Assembly (NCBI RefSeq): GCF_000350225.1
Contig: NW_005179158.1
Location: 893,674 to 957,673, forward strand
Length of the DNA: 64,000 bases
Direction: 5' to 3'
DNA from: Chondrus crispus
Taxonomy: Eukaryota; Rhodophyta; Florideophyceae; Gigartinales; Gigartinaceae
The notes under the pieces were generated by a model. The model did not search any database. It saw only the letters and a program-made list of their open reading frames with translations, and had not been told where the DNA came from. Position numbers and translations under genes: made by a program. Positions 11,251 to 20,520 of this stretch are shown here, one piece after another (positions within the stretch are counted from its first letter, which is position 1; every line of letters starts with the position of its first letter).

Positions 11251-12366
11251 CTACGAGTCACAAGCTCGTTTAAACGGAGAAGGGAGAGTCGGACACTCCG
11301 TAGCGCTGTGCCATCGGCAGTTCTTCTTTTTGTTGCTGTTGTTGTTTTTGCTGGACCATCGGACCGCGGTCTCTGCCCGACAGGCGCATTGCACTACAGC
11401 GACGTCGCTGAACTCCTGTATCATGGTATGGACGGGCTCGACCCCGGGTGCCGCGGGTCCCAACGTCCCGAAAGGGGTGACGGGCAGCGTTCGGATATCG
11501 ACCGGACCGGGATGCGCGGTGAGGTCCACCGGCTGGTAGCCGCCCCAGCGAGGATCGAAAGAGAGAATCGGGTCTCTTGATCCGCGGGCGGCTCCTCCAC
11601 GGTCCTGGTCGTCCACGTACGGTACGCGTCTCATCCCCCGTGTGTCTCCGGCGACATACGGGAGGGCTTGGGTTTCGGACGCGACATTCGCGTCCATTGG
11701 TGGTCTTGGGCCATCCGCGTACCGACTGGATCCGGCACCAGTCGGTCGGAACTCCGGCGTGTCTGACGCGATCGGGGGAACAGTGGCACTGGGCCCTCTC
11801 GTAGGGGGTCCGGGCGACCTGTTGGTCGGGTGCTGTTCCACCTCGCGAGCGCGTCTCCGCGTCGAGTTGAGTTCCGCGCCCATATGGGCAAACGCGCGTA
11901 TTTGCTCCGCAGACGGGAAGGGTTGTGCGTCAGGTGGTCTTGATGAGGCCGACCTCTCAGGGCGGCCTTCCCTGTCCTCGACAGGGGAATCGAGACGCGA
12001 ATCCTCGACGAGCGCTAGCCGACTCTGTAGCTGGTCGACTAGTGCTCGGAGGTTCTCCAAAGATTGGGAGACGCGGTCAAACCTTCCTTCGCGAAGCGAG
12101 CGTAGCTCTTCCATACAGCGTGAATATACCGCGTCCGAGACGTCACTTCGAAGCGAGGTCCGGACGTACTCGATGTATTCTGCGATCCTGTCATACATCG
12201 CGCGAGCGCGTCCTTCTGAAAACTCAGGCGACGGTTCGCGGTCGGTAGGACCTTCGGCGGCGCCGCCGAAGGGGGCGCGCAGCGCGCCTGACTCGGAGGC
12301 GCGGCGCGCGGTTGACTCCATATTCGCCAGTTCCGTCTGAATCGAGTTCGCAGTTCCTTCTTCCAT
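11251..12366 (-). pseudogene. gag: Gag N-terminal part of a minus-strand gypsy element, cut by element 1
   Basis: The ATG at 12366 follows an LTR and a candidate primer-binding site on the minus strand, the normal place for gag. The 371-residue frame has an Arg/Glu/Leu-rich helical segment (about residues 55-120) and then a Pro/Ser/Thr/Arg-rich stretch, like the N-terminal half of element 2 Gag. The capsid and zinc-knuckle region is missing. The frame ends exactly where the plus-strand LTR of element 1 begins, so the last residues are probably read through the junction. This is best read as a gag gene broken by the insertion of element 1. Confidence 0.6.
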
Positions 12367-12428
12367 TTCGACGCGCGCGGACGCGGATTCGAACGATATT
12401 CTTCTCGCGATAATCGCGTGGCGTTCTA

Positions 12429-12441
12429 GGTCGGGAGGCCA
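12429..12441 (-). other. Candidate primer-binding site
   Basis: On the minus strand, one base after the inferred LTR end (CTACA), the sequence TGGCCTCCCGACC begins with the TGG expected to pair with a tRNA CCA end, and gag follows about 60 bases later. The tRNA was not identified. Confidence 0.4.
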
Positions 12442-12442
12442 C

Positions 12443-13254
12443 TGTAGTATAACACCCCCCCAACGGAGAGGGGTGTATACTTAGCTCGACGTAGACCCCG
12501 TACGAGGGGCGAGAAGACGGGGAGAACACACAGCTAACGAGACAGGGAAGCGGGCCCTGGTAGCGTGGTAGAGCGGGACGGTCGGGGACGAGCGTACGCG
12601 CGGGCCGATCTACGCCTCGACGCCCCGGAGCAGCGCTGGGTAACGTACCAGCGCTGACGGGCGGAGGCGGATCTAGGCTCGCTCGCGTACGCGGCTGTCC
12701 CCTACCCGCTTTGTCCCGGTTAACGCGCGCGAAGGCGGATCGCGCTCGTTCGTTAAGCTGGAAGACGGACCTAGGCGGTAGGTCGTGGACAAGTCCGTGC
12801 TTGTCCACCTACCCCTCCGCCGGTCGCGCTCGTATTTAATGTATACAATGCGTCTATCATAATACTACAGTACCGGTATGCTGTAGTAACTTACTGTAGC
12901 GCGGGTCGTCCCACGCTGTAATGCTGTCAGCCGTCGGGGCTGACAGCACACGTGTGAGACGCGTACTGTGCGCGCGGTGGTACGCGCCTCCTACACGTGT
13001 ACGCGTGTGGTCCCGCGTGCTCCGTACACGTGGGGGTACACGTGTGCGCGGGTGTGATTCGTATTGATCTGATCTAAATCTAATCGCGAACCGCCGTTAT
13101 GCCACACTCGGGTTACCTTTACTCACTTGGGTTGGTAACTGGACTATGCTATATAGCCCCGCCGAGGCGAGTAAAGTAGCTCCCGGCTCTAGATTTTAGA
13201 TCTAATTTGTAAATAGAATTAAATAATTAAAATAATCGTGCGCATCGTTGCACA
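12443..13254 (-). repeat. LTR of the minus-strand gypsy element
   Basis: In minus orientation it starts TGTGCAACG and ends ACA just before the primer-binding site. It shares the core CTAGAGCCGGGAGCTACT followed by a TATA box with the element 1 LTR, in inverted orientation. It carries four CACGTG hexamers (12949, 12994, 13027, 13039) and a perfect 10-bp hairpin (12923-12932 with 12938-12947). On its outer side (13255-13350) lies sequence homologous to the 3' internal end of element 1. Confidence 0.6.
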
Positions 13255-13350
13255 CGTGTGTCCTCCAGCCCGGACCATAGTATACAATTTTTTCCTTTTC
13301 CCACTTCCTTTCACCCTCCTACCCGAGACGGGTATTGCACTACATATGGC
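13255..13350 (-). other. Remnant of the internal 3' end of a gypsy element next to the LTR
   Basis: Read on the minus strand, this stretch matches 10345-10431 of element 1. Shared parts are ATGTAGTGCAATAC, a GGTGAAA and AAAGGAAAA tract, GTCCGGG and GGACACACGTGT. In element 1 this is the leader of the antisense gene plus the polypurine region. Homology stops at about 13350, where the gypsy type-B pol begins. Confidence 0.6.
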
Positions 13351-13798
13351 AGTGGAAACATCTACAGAAAATGTGCCCGTATATGTTGAGTGTGATCGCA
13401 CAGCCGAGATGACCATCGAACTGCACATCCGTCATGGGACCACATTGACACTTCGCAATGTGACATGGCTAGTGGCAGTACAGCCTACTCCTGAACCTCT
13501 CCTTAGCCGTCCATTGCTGGAAGCACTGGGTTTGGACGCACGCAAGGCTTTGGAGGTTGCTTGTAACAAATATCATCGAGATGTGGATGTCACCGAGCTA
13601 TTGTCCGAGACGGAATACCGTGAAGGTACTGGGGCACGCCTGTTGTCCTCCGGCATGTATCATTCTACAACCGCGTCCGTAGACAACGCACTTGACGGCA
13701 CAGAAGACAGTGCATGGCTAGATATCGGAGAAGATTCTGATTTCGAAATACAGGAGGCGTTCAGGAAGCTAATGCGGACGCTAAGTCCGAGAATATGA
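13346..13798 (+). pseudogene. Gypsy type-B protease region
   Basis: The frame begins ATGGCAGTGGAA and contains a strand-turn pattern and the segment LLSRPLLEALGLDARKALE. That segment resembles the conserved end of retropepsin domains in this lineage (L-L-G-R-x-x-L-x-x-L-G-L-D). No clear DTG/DSG catalytic triplet is visible, so the N-terminal half of the domain may be missing or degenerate. The stop TGA overlaps the ATG of the RT frame (ATGA at 13795). Confidence 0.55.
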
Positions 13799-14724
13799 CC
13801 GAGCAGGGATGGGCGGCTCTGGAAGCAATTCTGGAGGAATTCAGAGACATTTTTCGCTTACGGCTCGGAAAGGACCTGCCCGCAGATGTGGAACCAATGC
13901 GATTGAGCCTGGACCCAAGTGTCAAGCCATGCATCACGAAACCACGTCGGTACAGTGCGTCGCAGAGAGCGTCTATCTGCTCCTATACTGCGAAGCTACA
14001 TGAATTTGGGTTCATAGCGCCCAATCCTGATGCCCATTGGGCTGCCGCTCCGCTGCTCGTGCCGAAAGACCCTCCAGCCCAGTTCTGGATGACACTTGAC
14101 CATCGCCCGGTCAACCGGGCAATTGAGGATACACCTTGTCCAATGCCTCACATTGAGTCTGAGCTCCAGGAGGTTGTTGAGAATTCTGTATTTGCTAAGA
14201 TAGACTTTACAAGTGGATACTGGCAGCTTCCTCTTCATGAGGATAGTCAGGATGCTCTCAGCTTTATGACGCCGATGGGTGTCTGGAAACCTCTAAGGAC
14301 TACCCAGGGCGCAAACAAGAGTGCGCCGAACTTTCAAAGTCGAGTTGAGCCTTGTTTTTCAGAACTCAGGGACAACATTAAAGCATGGCTAGATGATTTC
14401 CTCATACATGCTCGAACAGAAGCAGATTTGTTGGGGATACTTCGGCGTTTCTTTACTATCTCTCGCTCCCGAGGCCTCAAGCTCTCCGCGCGCAAATGCA
14501 AGCTCTTCACGCGCCAAGTGCGATGGTGTGGACGGATTATCAGTGCTGCAGGCGTACAGTTTGACCCAACGAGATTGAGCGGCATCAAGGACGCTGCCAT
14601 GCCTGAGACTGCTGGCGAACTATGCCAATATATTCACTGCCTACAATGGATGGCGCTTGCCGTCCCTGATTTCGCTGCCCGCGTTGCTTGCACCTTTGCG
14701 CGCAGTTTTCGAGGAGGCATATGA
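13795..14724 (+). pseudogene. pol: Gypsy type-B reverse transcriptase
   Basis: The RT fingers and palm are readable: RRYSASQRA, then WMTLDHRPVN, FAKIDFTSGYWQLPL (motif A), a divergent GANKSAPNFQ in place of G-L-x-N-A-P-x-x-F-Q (motif B) and WLDDFLIHA (motif C). The true frame leaves this ORF near 14680 and continues in the next one, shown by continuity from QWMALAVPDFA into an A-P-L-R-x-x-x-E segment typical of the thumb and connection. The last residues of this ORF are out of frame. Confidence 0.8.
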
Positions 14725-16507
14725 TCGCGCAGGTAAGCGCACGCGCAGGGCAATCAAGAACATTCCTTTGTCCAGTCTGTCTTGGGGGCAGAAATGTGTC
14801 GACTCGTTCCGAACCTTACAAGACCAATTGCCACAAGCAGTCACGCTCTCTCACAGGAAGGAAAATAGGGCCTTGTGCCTGTTTACCGATGCTTCCGACG
14901 AGAATTGGGCAGGAGAGGTAACTCAGTGTCAGCATCCTGAGCTGAACAAGCCGATGGTGGAGCAGTGTCGCGATCTGTTGGCATTTGTCGGAGCTGCGTT
15001 CAAGGGCGCCCAGCTCAACTGGAGCACCTTTGAGAAGGAGGCTTACGCGATATTTCAGGTTATGAAGAAACTGGACTACCTATTTGTTTGCGACTTCACG
15101 CATATATTTACAGATCATTTGAACTTGCTGTTTGTGTATTGTCCGGCTGTGCACCCCAATCTGCGAAGTCACATAGTCTCTAAGGTACAGCGATGGGGTT
15201 TGTTCTTGGGTCAGTTCCAGTATATCATAGAGCACGTGGCTGGAGAGAACAGTGTGATGGCTGATATCATGACACGCTGGTTCAAAGGGTACCGGGGAAA
15301 GAGAATGAAGGCCGTCAAGTACATACGGGAAGTTCTGAACCAGAAGGACAGAGTGCCGTCTCCTACGGATGATGGATTTGAATGGCCTACTGCCGAACAA
15401 GTACGAAAGTACCCGAGGGTGCATGATGACGGACGACCGGGAAAAGCAGCTATGGTAGATGGAATATGGAAGGAGAATGAGAGAACTTGGATCCCAGAGA
15501 AAGACATACAACTACAGTGTTCAGTTATTGTCGCGGCGCATTGTGGAGCTGCTGGGCATCGAGGTAACGACGCCACACTGGACAAAATCCAGGATGTCTT
15601 TACTTGGAAGGGACTGGCCCATGACTGCAAGGCGTTCGTGTTGGCCTGCATTCACTGCATTACATCTAGAGCGGGTAACAAGATCCCGCGTCCACTTTCC
15701 TTGACCCTCCATGGCACACGCCCGAATGACGTGCTTCACTTCGATTTCCTGTACTGTGTTCACGGTATTGAAGACCTCAAGTACCTACTGTTGATGCGAG
15801 ACGATCTGGCACGGTATGTGTGGTTGTGGCCAAGTAAGTTGGCTGATTCCGAGACTGCAGCTGCGGCGCTGAGCAAATGGATTGCCACGTTTGGTGTAAT
15901 GGACTACTGGGTCAGCGACCAAGCAAGCCACTTTAAGAACGCCGTGGTCAGAAGTCTAGCTAAAACCTTTGCCATCAAACACCATTTTGTGGTAGCATAC
16001 TCCCCCTGGGCCAATGGAACAGTAGAGAGGTGCATGAGGGAAGTACTACGAACGTTTCGGGCTTTGTTATCAGAGTTCAAATTGGGACCGACGGACTTGC
16101 CGCGCATAGTCACTCTCGTGCAGGTGATTCTCAATGAGTCGCCGTTGGAAAGCCAGGGGAGGAACAATGAAGGGCAGTATCGATCGCCCCTGGAGGTCAT
16201 GACGGGCCTAAAACCAGCCCGCTTCCCACTACAGTTTTTCCCTCGTCAGTCCGAGAGCAAGGAACCTGTGGGGCTGGATCGAGTTCGAGCAAGGCAATTA
16301 CTAAAAATAGACACTCTGCATAAGGTACTCGACGGAGTGCACAAAGATGTGGCGGAACGTGCGAGCAAGAACTGCAGAAAGAAAATTGAGAAGCACAACC
16401 AGCGTACAAATGTCGCCAGCGTTAACTTCGTGCAGGGTGATTTTGTGTTGGTGCGTAGGGCTCAGGACAAAGGACACAAGCTGTCCTTCAAATGGCTTGG
16501 GTCCTAG
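14680..16507 (+). pseudogene. pol: Gypsy type-B RNase H and integrase
   Basis: The frame contains RNase H (LFTDASDENWAGEV, then TFEKEAYAI and FTDHLNLLFV), a zinc-binding HHCC segment (AAHCGAAGHRG, then CIHC) and the integrase core (HFDFLYC, WVSDQASHFKNAV, AYSPWANGTVERCMRE). The D, D and E positions are kept. The frame ends at 16507 by a one-base shift: the adjacent frame resumes with GPRRMNRVVSELIYEVE. Confidence 0.8.
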
Positions 16508-16904
16508 AAGAATGAATAGGGTGGTTTCTGAATTAATTTACGAAGTGGAATGCCTAGCTGATGGAAAGGTGGAGACTGTGCATGCGGCCGGCCTACTGCC
16601 GTACCGCTCGAATCTTGAAGGGACTGAAGTGTCATCCCACCTGTTGCGCCATGGCGAGCACTCCGAAGCAAAGTATGAAATCATTGAGATTTTTATAGAT
16701 ATTGACGAAGGTGATGATGTAATAATGGTGTTGAATCAGTGGGTTGGACTCCCAGACAAGTGTGACTTCACTTGGCAGTCATTCAAAGAGTTGTATGAAG
16801 ATGTGCCGGAAGCTCTTGACGAGTTTCTGCAGGAATGCGACAAGGTGGAGTTGGCAGCTAAGGCAAAGAATCTCCTCAGCAACTCTAATGATTCTGTGAG
16901 CTAA
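16500..16904 (+). pseudogene. Gypsy type-B integrase C-terminus with chromodomain-like end
   Basis: This frame continues the integrase after the shift near 16500. About residues 60-110 of the fragment resemble a chromodomain: YEIIEIFIDIDEGDDVIMVLNQWVG, then a F-T-W-Q-S-F-K-E-L stretch and DVPEALDEFL. This is the usual C-terminus of this gypsy lineage. It ends in a normal TAA at 16902-16904. Confidence 0.65.
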
Positions 16905-17017
16905 CGTGATCAAGAAATCATGGGGGACTGTAGTAGCTGACTCGTACAAATAGCAACGAGAATGTCGTGTTCCTTTTTTGGGCTGCTGCCCAAAGATGAT
17001 AGTTGATGTTAGTATTT

Positions 17018-17127
17018 GTAACGGGCCTTCTGAATGGGACATGAAATAGTGACTCATGCGGACTCAGCGGAAGTAACGGGCTTTCTGTATGGGACATGAA
17101 ATATTGACTCATGCGGACGCAGCGGAA
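17018..17127 (+). repeat. Tandem repeat, two copies of 55 bp
   Basis: The unit beginning GTAACGGGCCTTCTGAATGG at 17018 is repeated with three visible mismatches at 17073 and ends at 17127 with AGCGGAA. Confidence 0.9.
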
Positions 17128-17508
17128 GCAGGACACCCACGGGCGAAGTAACCTGACTAGCAAGTTACGACCTACCAGAGAGACAACTGGAGATAGTATA
17201 AGTACTGCAGTTAACCTCACCAAGTAAAAAAGGCATCAGTGTCAGAGCATTGGTCGTGAAGGACTTCGTATCATGCAGGAGTGGCCACAAACCGCATGTA
17301 AAATAACTTCGAAACCAAATATGCCAGTTCGAAAAGGCAACTTGGTACTCATTCTGCATTATATTGTTAAGCTTTTCGCGCATTCAAAGCTGCTATCCCG
17401 GTGCTCTGCAAGATGCTATTGCCGAAAACAGGCACGTTAAAGAAATAGTGCTTAAGGTAGCTTTTTGAATGTTCAATTTAATGTATATATTTTTGCAAAA
17501 AAGGAGCT

Positions 17509-17546
17509 GTCCTCATATGAGGACATCGCCGTCCTCATATGAGGAC
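17509..17546. repeat. Two copies of a perfect 16-bp palindrome
   Basis: GTCCTCATATGAGGAC occurs at 17509-17524 and again at 17531-17546, separated by six bases. The core CATATG is an E-box type hexamer. The function is unknown: it could be a dimeric protein site or transposon debris. Confidence 0.85.
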
Positions 17547-17764
17547 AAGGGCCGGTCGGATAGACACTAGAATACGTCACCGCCTAAGCTGAGGGGAATT
17601 TTTCAAGCAAGAGAAATAGAAATAGCCAGGAGAGGAGGGCTGATAGGAAGCGCGCGGCGGCTTATTATGTACTACGGAGCAACGGGGCTGCGAGATGAGG
17701 TACGCTCAGTTGCCTGATAGTAATTACAGCCACTCGCTATTCTCCGGGGAGTTTCACCCCTATA

Positions 17765-17792
17765 AAGGGGGGCGCCCCAAATATTGAACAAA
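17765..17792 (+). repeat. Left terminal inverted repeat of the pogo-like element
   Basis: It begins AAGGGGGGCGCCCC and continues with an A/T-rich stretch ending ATTGAAC. It pairs with 33674-33701. A preceding TA (17763-17764) is the likely target duplication. Confidence 0.75.
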
Positions 17793-18318
17793 TCAACGTA
17801 TTTAATTAAAAAATACTTTCCTGAGCTCGGTGTGAGGTATAAATTTATGCACGAACTCAGTGCGATATGCTCTTTACCACACAATTGCACAGCAATGCCG
17901 TTATGGACAAAGAAAATAACTACCCTTCTCACTGGGTCAATTTTGGACACCTTTGCGTATCATAGCACTACAAGGCGCATGGACACTCCAACCTCAAACG
18001 AGCTACTGCTGTACCGAGTAAATACAGCTGGCAATGCAACCAATGGCCACAAGCGCACCAAAACAGACGCCTATTTGCGAAGAACTCGTTTACAGTGAAC
18101 ATGTTGGCGACGCTGCAACTTCAAAAATGGCTCAATTCTGGACACTTGCGTTTGCTCGATACAAAGCTTCTCCTATGACTTTAGAAAGAATAGAGCGAAC
18201 AATGGTCGCCGCCCTCGCCCCGCCCTTTCTTCCTCGTTTCTTTCTTGGCTTTCCTATCGACAAAAGCGCCGACATAGCGCTACGTTCAGCAACTGTCTAT
18301 AGCTTCCTAAGTTCCCGT

Positions 18319-19784
18319 TCACGAGCAACTCGCAGTTTTTGTTCTGCTTTGCGATTCTTTTCCGCAGCCCTCTCCTGTTTCTCTTTTTTTCACCAGCTGC
18401 TGGCGGATCTTTGCCCTTTCATTCTGTTTTCGATATTTAATTAGCTGTCTCACAGTCAAACAAGCAGCTGGTGCTCCACAGTCCAAGGTAATTTTTTTTG
18501 CTCCAATTCCCGTAATTTGCGTCACTGTTACTGCCCCAACTTCTCGCAAAATCTTGCTTGTAGTGCGAGCGGAAGACAGTACAGTTTCAAGCTTCTGAAT
18601 TGCCAAAGCACAGTCCTTCTCCGTGTGAAATATATGGTCCAGTCTCCTGTACGTTTCAGAATCTGCACTGCGTTCCTTCACTGTTCGCAACTGGCTACCA
18701 CCTTGCTTCAAAGCTCGTTCGAGATTGTGAATCTTCTCGTCCAAAATGTCCTCATCCTTTTTAAAGCGCCTCGGAAAATCCGGGTCAAAGGGAAACAAAC
18801 CGGTAGCAACAAATGAGCGCTTGGCATCTAAAACAGTGATATGTTCATGACCGAAAACACTGCACATCAACTTGAATTTAACTGTATTTGTGTCGCTCAA
18901 TATGGTGCTGCAGATGGTGTCACGGATCTCCAGAACAGACTGTTTAAATGTCTTGTTGATGGATTGATCACACGGCTGGAGGAGGTGTGATGTGTTGGCC
19001 GGGGCCTGTATTACCTCAATGTTGTACTTACGACATACTTCTAGCCATTCATACCCGCCTCTAGACGCGTGACCGTCAAGTGTGAGAACGATTGCCATGT
19101 TCTGCGGCACTATTTTTCGAGCATACGTGTTGAAGTGCTCGACAAAGAGGGAAATATTGTTTCGCTGCGTAGACCCGTTTGTGCTGCATTTGATTACTCC
19201 CCCCGCGGAAACCAATCCGTCTTCCCCAGCTTTTTTATGGACGGCGAAGCAACCGGTCGATCGCCCAGACTCAATGGTTCAAGCCAATTCTGCATAACGT
19301 ATTTTCCAGCGACAAAAATGACGGAGGAGTCTTATGACCAGAGCCAGAGGCTGCGATTGAAGCGGTAACATGTTGGACCTGACGATGAGTGTGACGTGCG
19401 ACAACCCCCATGATGTGAACCTGCCTCTGAGTAAGATTTAGTCTTTTTCTGAATTCTGTTTCTACTGTGGACTCATCCATATTCCATATCCTGTCCCCGG
19501 ATTGTAGTATACCTGGGTATTGCCTGGAAATTTTTGCAGCGCATCAAAGTATCCCTTTACATGATTGTGGGTTTCGCCTTTCAGTTTTACCCCGTCTTTG
19601 TTTTCTGTCGTTCTGAGACAAATAGCCCTGTGTCTTGCACGGAATGAGCGCACAGCGTCGTCGCTAGGAGCGCTCGATTTCCACTCTGCTCTACCGTCAC
19701 ATGCAATCTGTGCCATCATATATTTCTTTCCGGAATTGTCTATTCCAAATCCTCTTTGCGCAGCAACTTTTATCTGAGCGACAA
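18319..19784 (-). pseudogene. Pogo-like transposase, DDE catalytic part
   Basis: This is the C-terminal part of the transposase, read over several minus-strand frames. It contains the DDE_1 triad: D in NMDEST (near 19475), D in LTLDGHAS and D in LLQPCDQSINKTF. The part next to the inserted LTR continues the reading frame of the N-terminal part at 32405-32673. Frame changes near 19470 and 19215-19300 indicate decay. A basic, helical C-terminal tail follows the catalytic domain, as in CENP-B/Jerky-type transposases. Confidence 0.75.
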
Positions 19785-19785
19785 C
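19781..19785. other. Target-site duplication of element 2, left copy (ACAAC)
   Basis: Five bases, ACAAC, directly precede the 5' LTR and are repeated at 32405-32409 after the 3' LTR. This is the length expected for Ty3/gypsy integration. Confidence 0.95.
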
Positions 19786-20385
19786 TGTGGTACAATTGCC
19801 AAGTGGCGCTACTGCACTAGGCGGGCGCCAGAGGCCTCGCCAAGTACAGTAGTAAGATGTTAACCGATATGGTACATACGTGGCCAGCACGTGTAGATGT
19901 GGCCACGTGGGAGTCCACGTGTAGTTAGTGGCACCAGCTAGTGCAGGTGTACACGTGGTGCGCGACCGATCGGTGGGTTAGTACAGTAGTCATTTTTAGT
20001 TACCGTAAGCTACAGTAAGCTGGCTACAGTATGTACAGCTACTGTAGTCCGTCCGGTGCCACCGCCCTACTAGGGGGTATAAGATAGGGGGGCACCGGGC
20101 TGGAGGTAAACCGAGGCAAGCACGCCTCCCCTTACTTCCTACCCTAGTCCTTTACCGTACGGTTAAGTAAGTCCCGCAGGTTTCCAGCTCGCCACCGGTC
20201 GTACTGCTCTACACCCCAGTACGACTGCGCGTGTCCAGTGCGGTGTACCTCCCTTGTCCTGTGCTTCCTACCGTTCCGGATTATTCTACCTGACGCTCCA
20301 GTGTAGCGGTCCCCCAAGCTCCCTCATTTTAGGTACAGCCTGTCCTTTTCCGTTTACGGTTTAGCGTCCCTACGGTTGTACCACA
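19786..20385 (+). repeat. 5' LTR of element 2
   Basis: It starts TGTGGTACAA and ends TTGTACCACA, a perfect 10-bp terminal inverted repeat. Four CACGTG hexamers lie at 19888, 19904, 19916 and 19952, and a TATA-like TATAAGATA at 20078-20086. It differs from the 3' LTR at about three positions (near 19828, 19870 and 20313). Confidence 0.95.
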
Positions 20386-20389
20386 TTTT

Positions 20390-20405
20390 TGGTACTCTTG
20401 TGGAG
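20390..20405 (+). other. Primer-binding site of element 2
   Basis: Four bases after the 5' LTR the sequence TGGTACTCTTGTGGAG starts with TGG, complementary to a tRNA CCA end. The donor tRNA was not identified. Confidence 0.65.
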
Positions 20406-20520
20406 GGCCGCCTGGGGTTTCTAGACCCTCACCGTCGAGCTCAGGAAAGAAGACATCCGATTCGGTACGTGGACAAGTTGAAAAACACGTATCAACCCCC
20501 GGTTCAAGCAAGAAGTCAAG

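Larger units (their letters stand above)
13346..16904 (+). mobile_element. Decayed Ty3/gypsy element of a second lineage (type B), pol only
   Basis: Four overlapping frames together encode the protease region, reverse transcriptase, RNase H, integrase and a chromodomain-like end. The RT active-site box reads WLDDFLIHA instead of YLDD-I-I-F-S, and the integrase contains AYSPWANGTVE. This places it in a lineage distinct from elements 1 and 2, of the kind known from oomycetes and algae. No gag, LTR or terminal repeat is found on either side. At least two frameshifts (about 14680 and 16500) show it is not functional. Confidence 0.8.
16905..17764. other. Intergenic stretch with short repeats, no gene
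   Basis: Nothing protein-coding is supported. The stretch holds a 2 x 55-bp tandem repeat (17018-17127) and two copies of a 16-bp palindrome (17509-17546), listed separately. The 3' LTR of the type-B element might be expected here, but I cannot recognise one. Confidence 0.5.

Noticed and set aside
10958..12340. Several plus-strand open frames of 170-230 residues
   Set aside because: They are shadows of the minus-strand gag and the LTR: high GC keeps several frames open, and none shows a domain.
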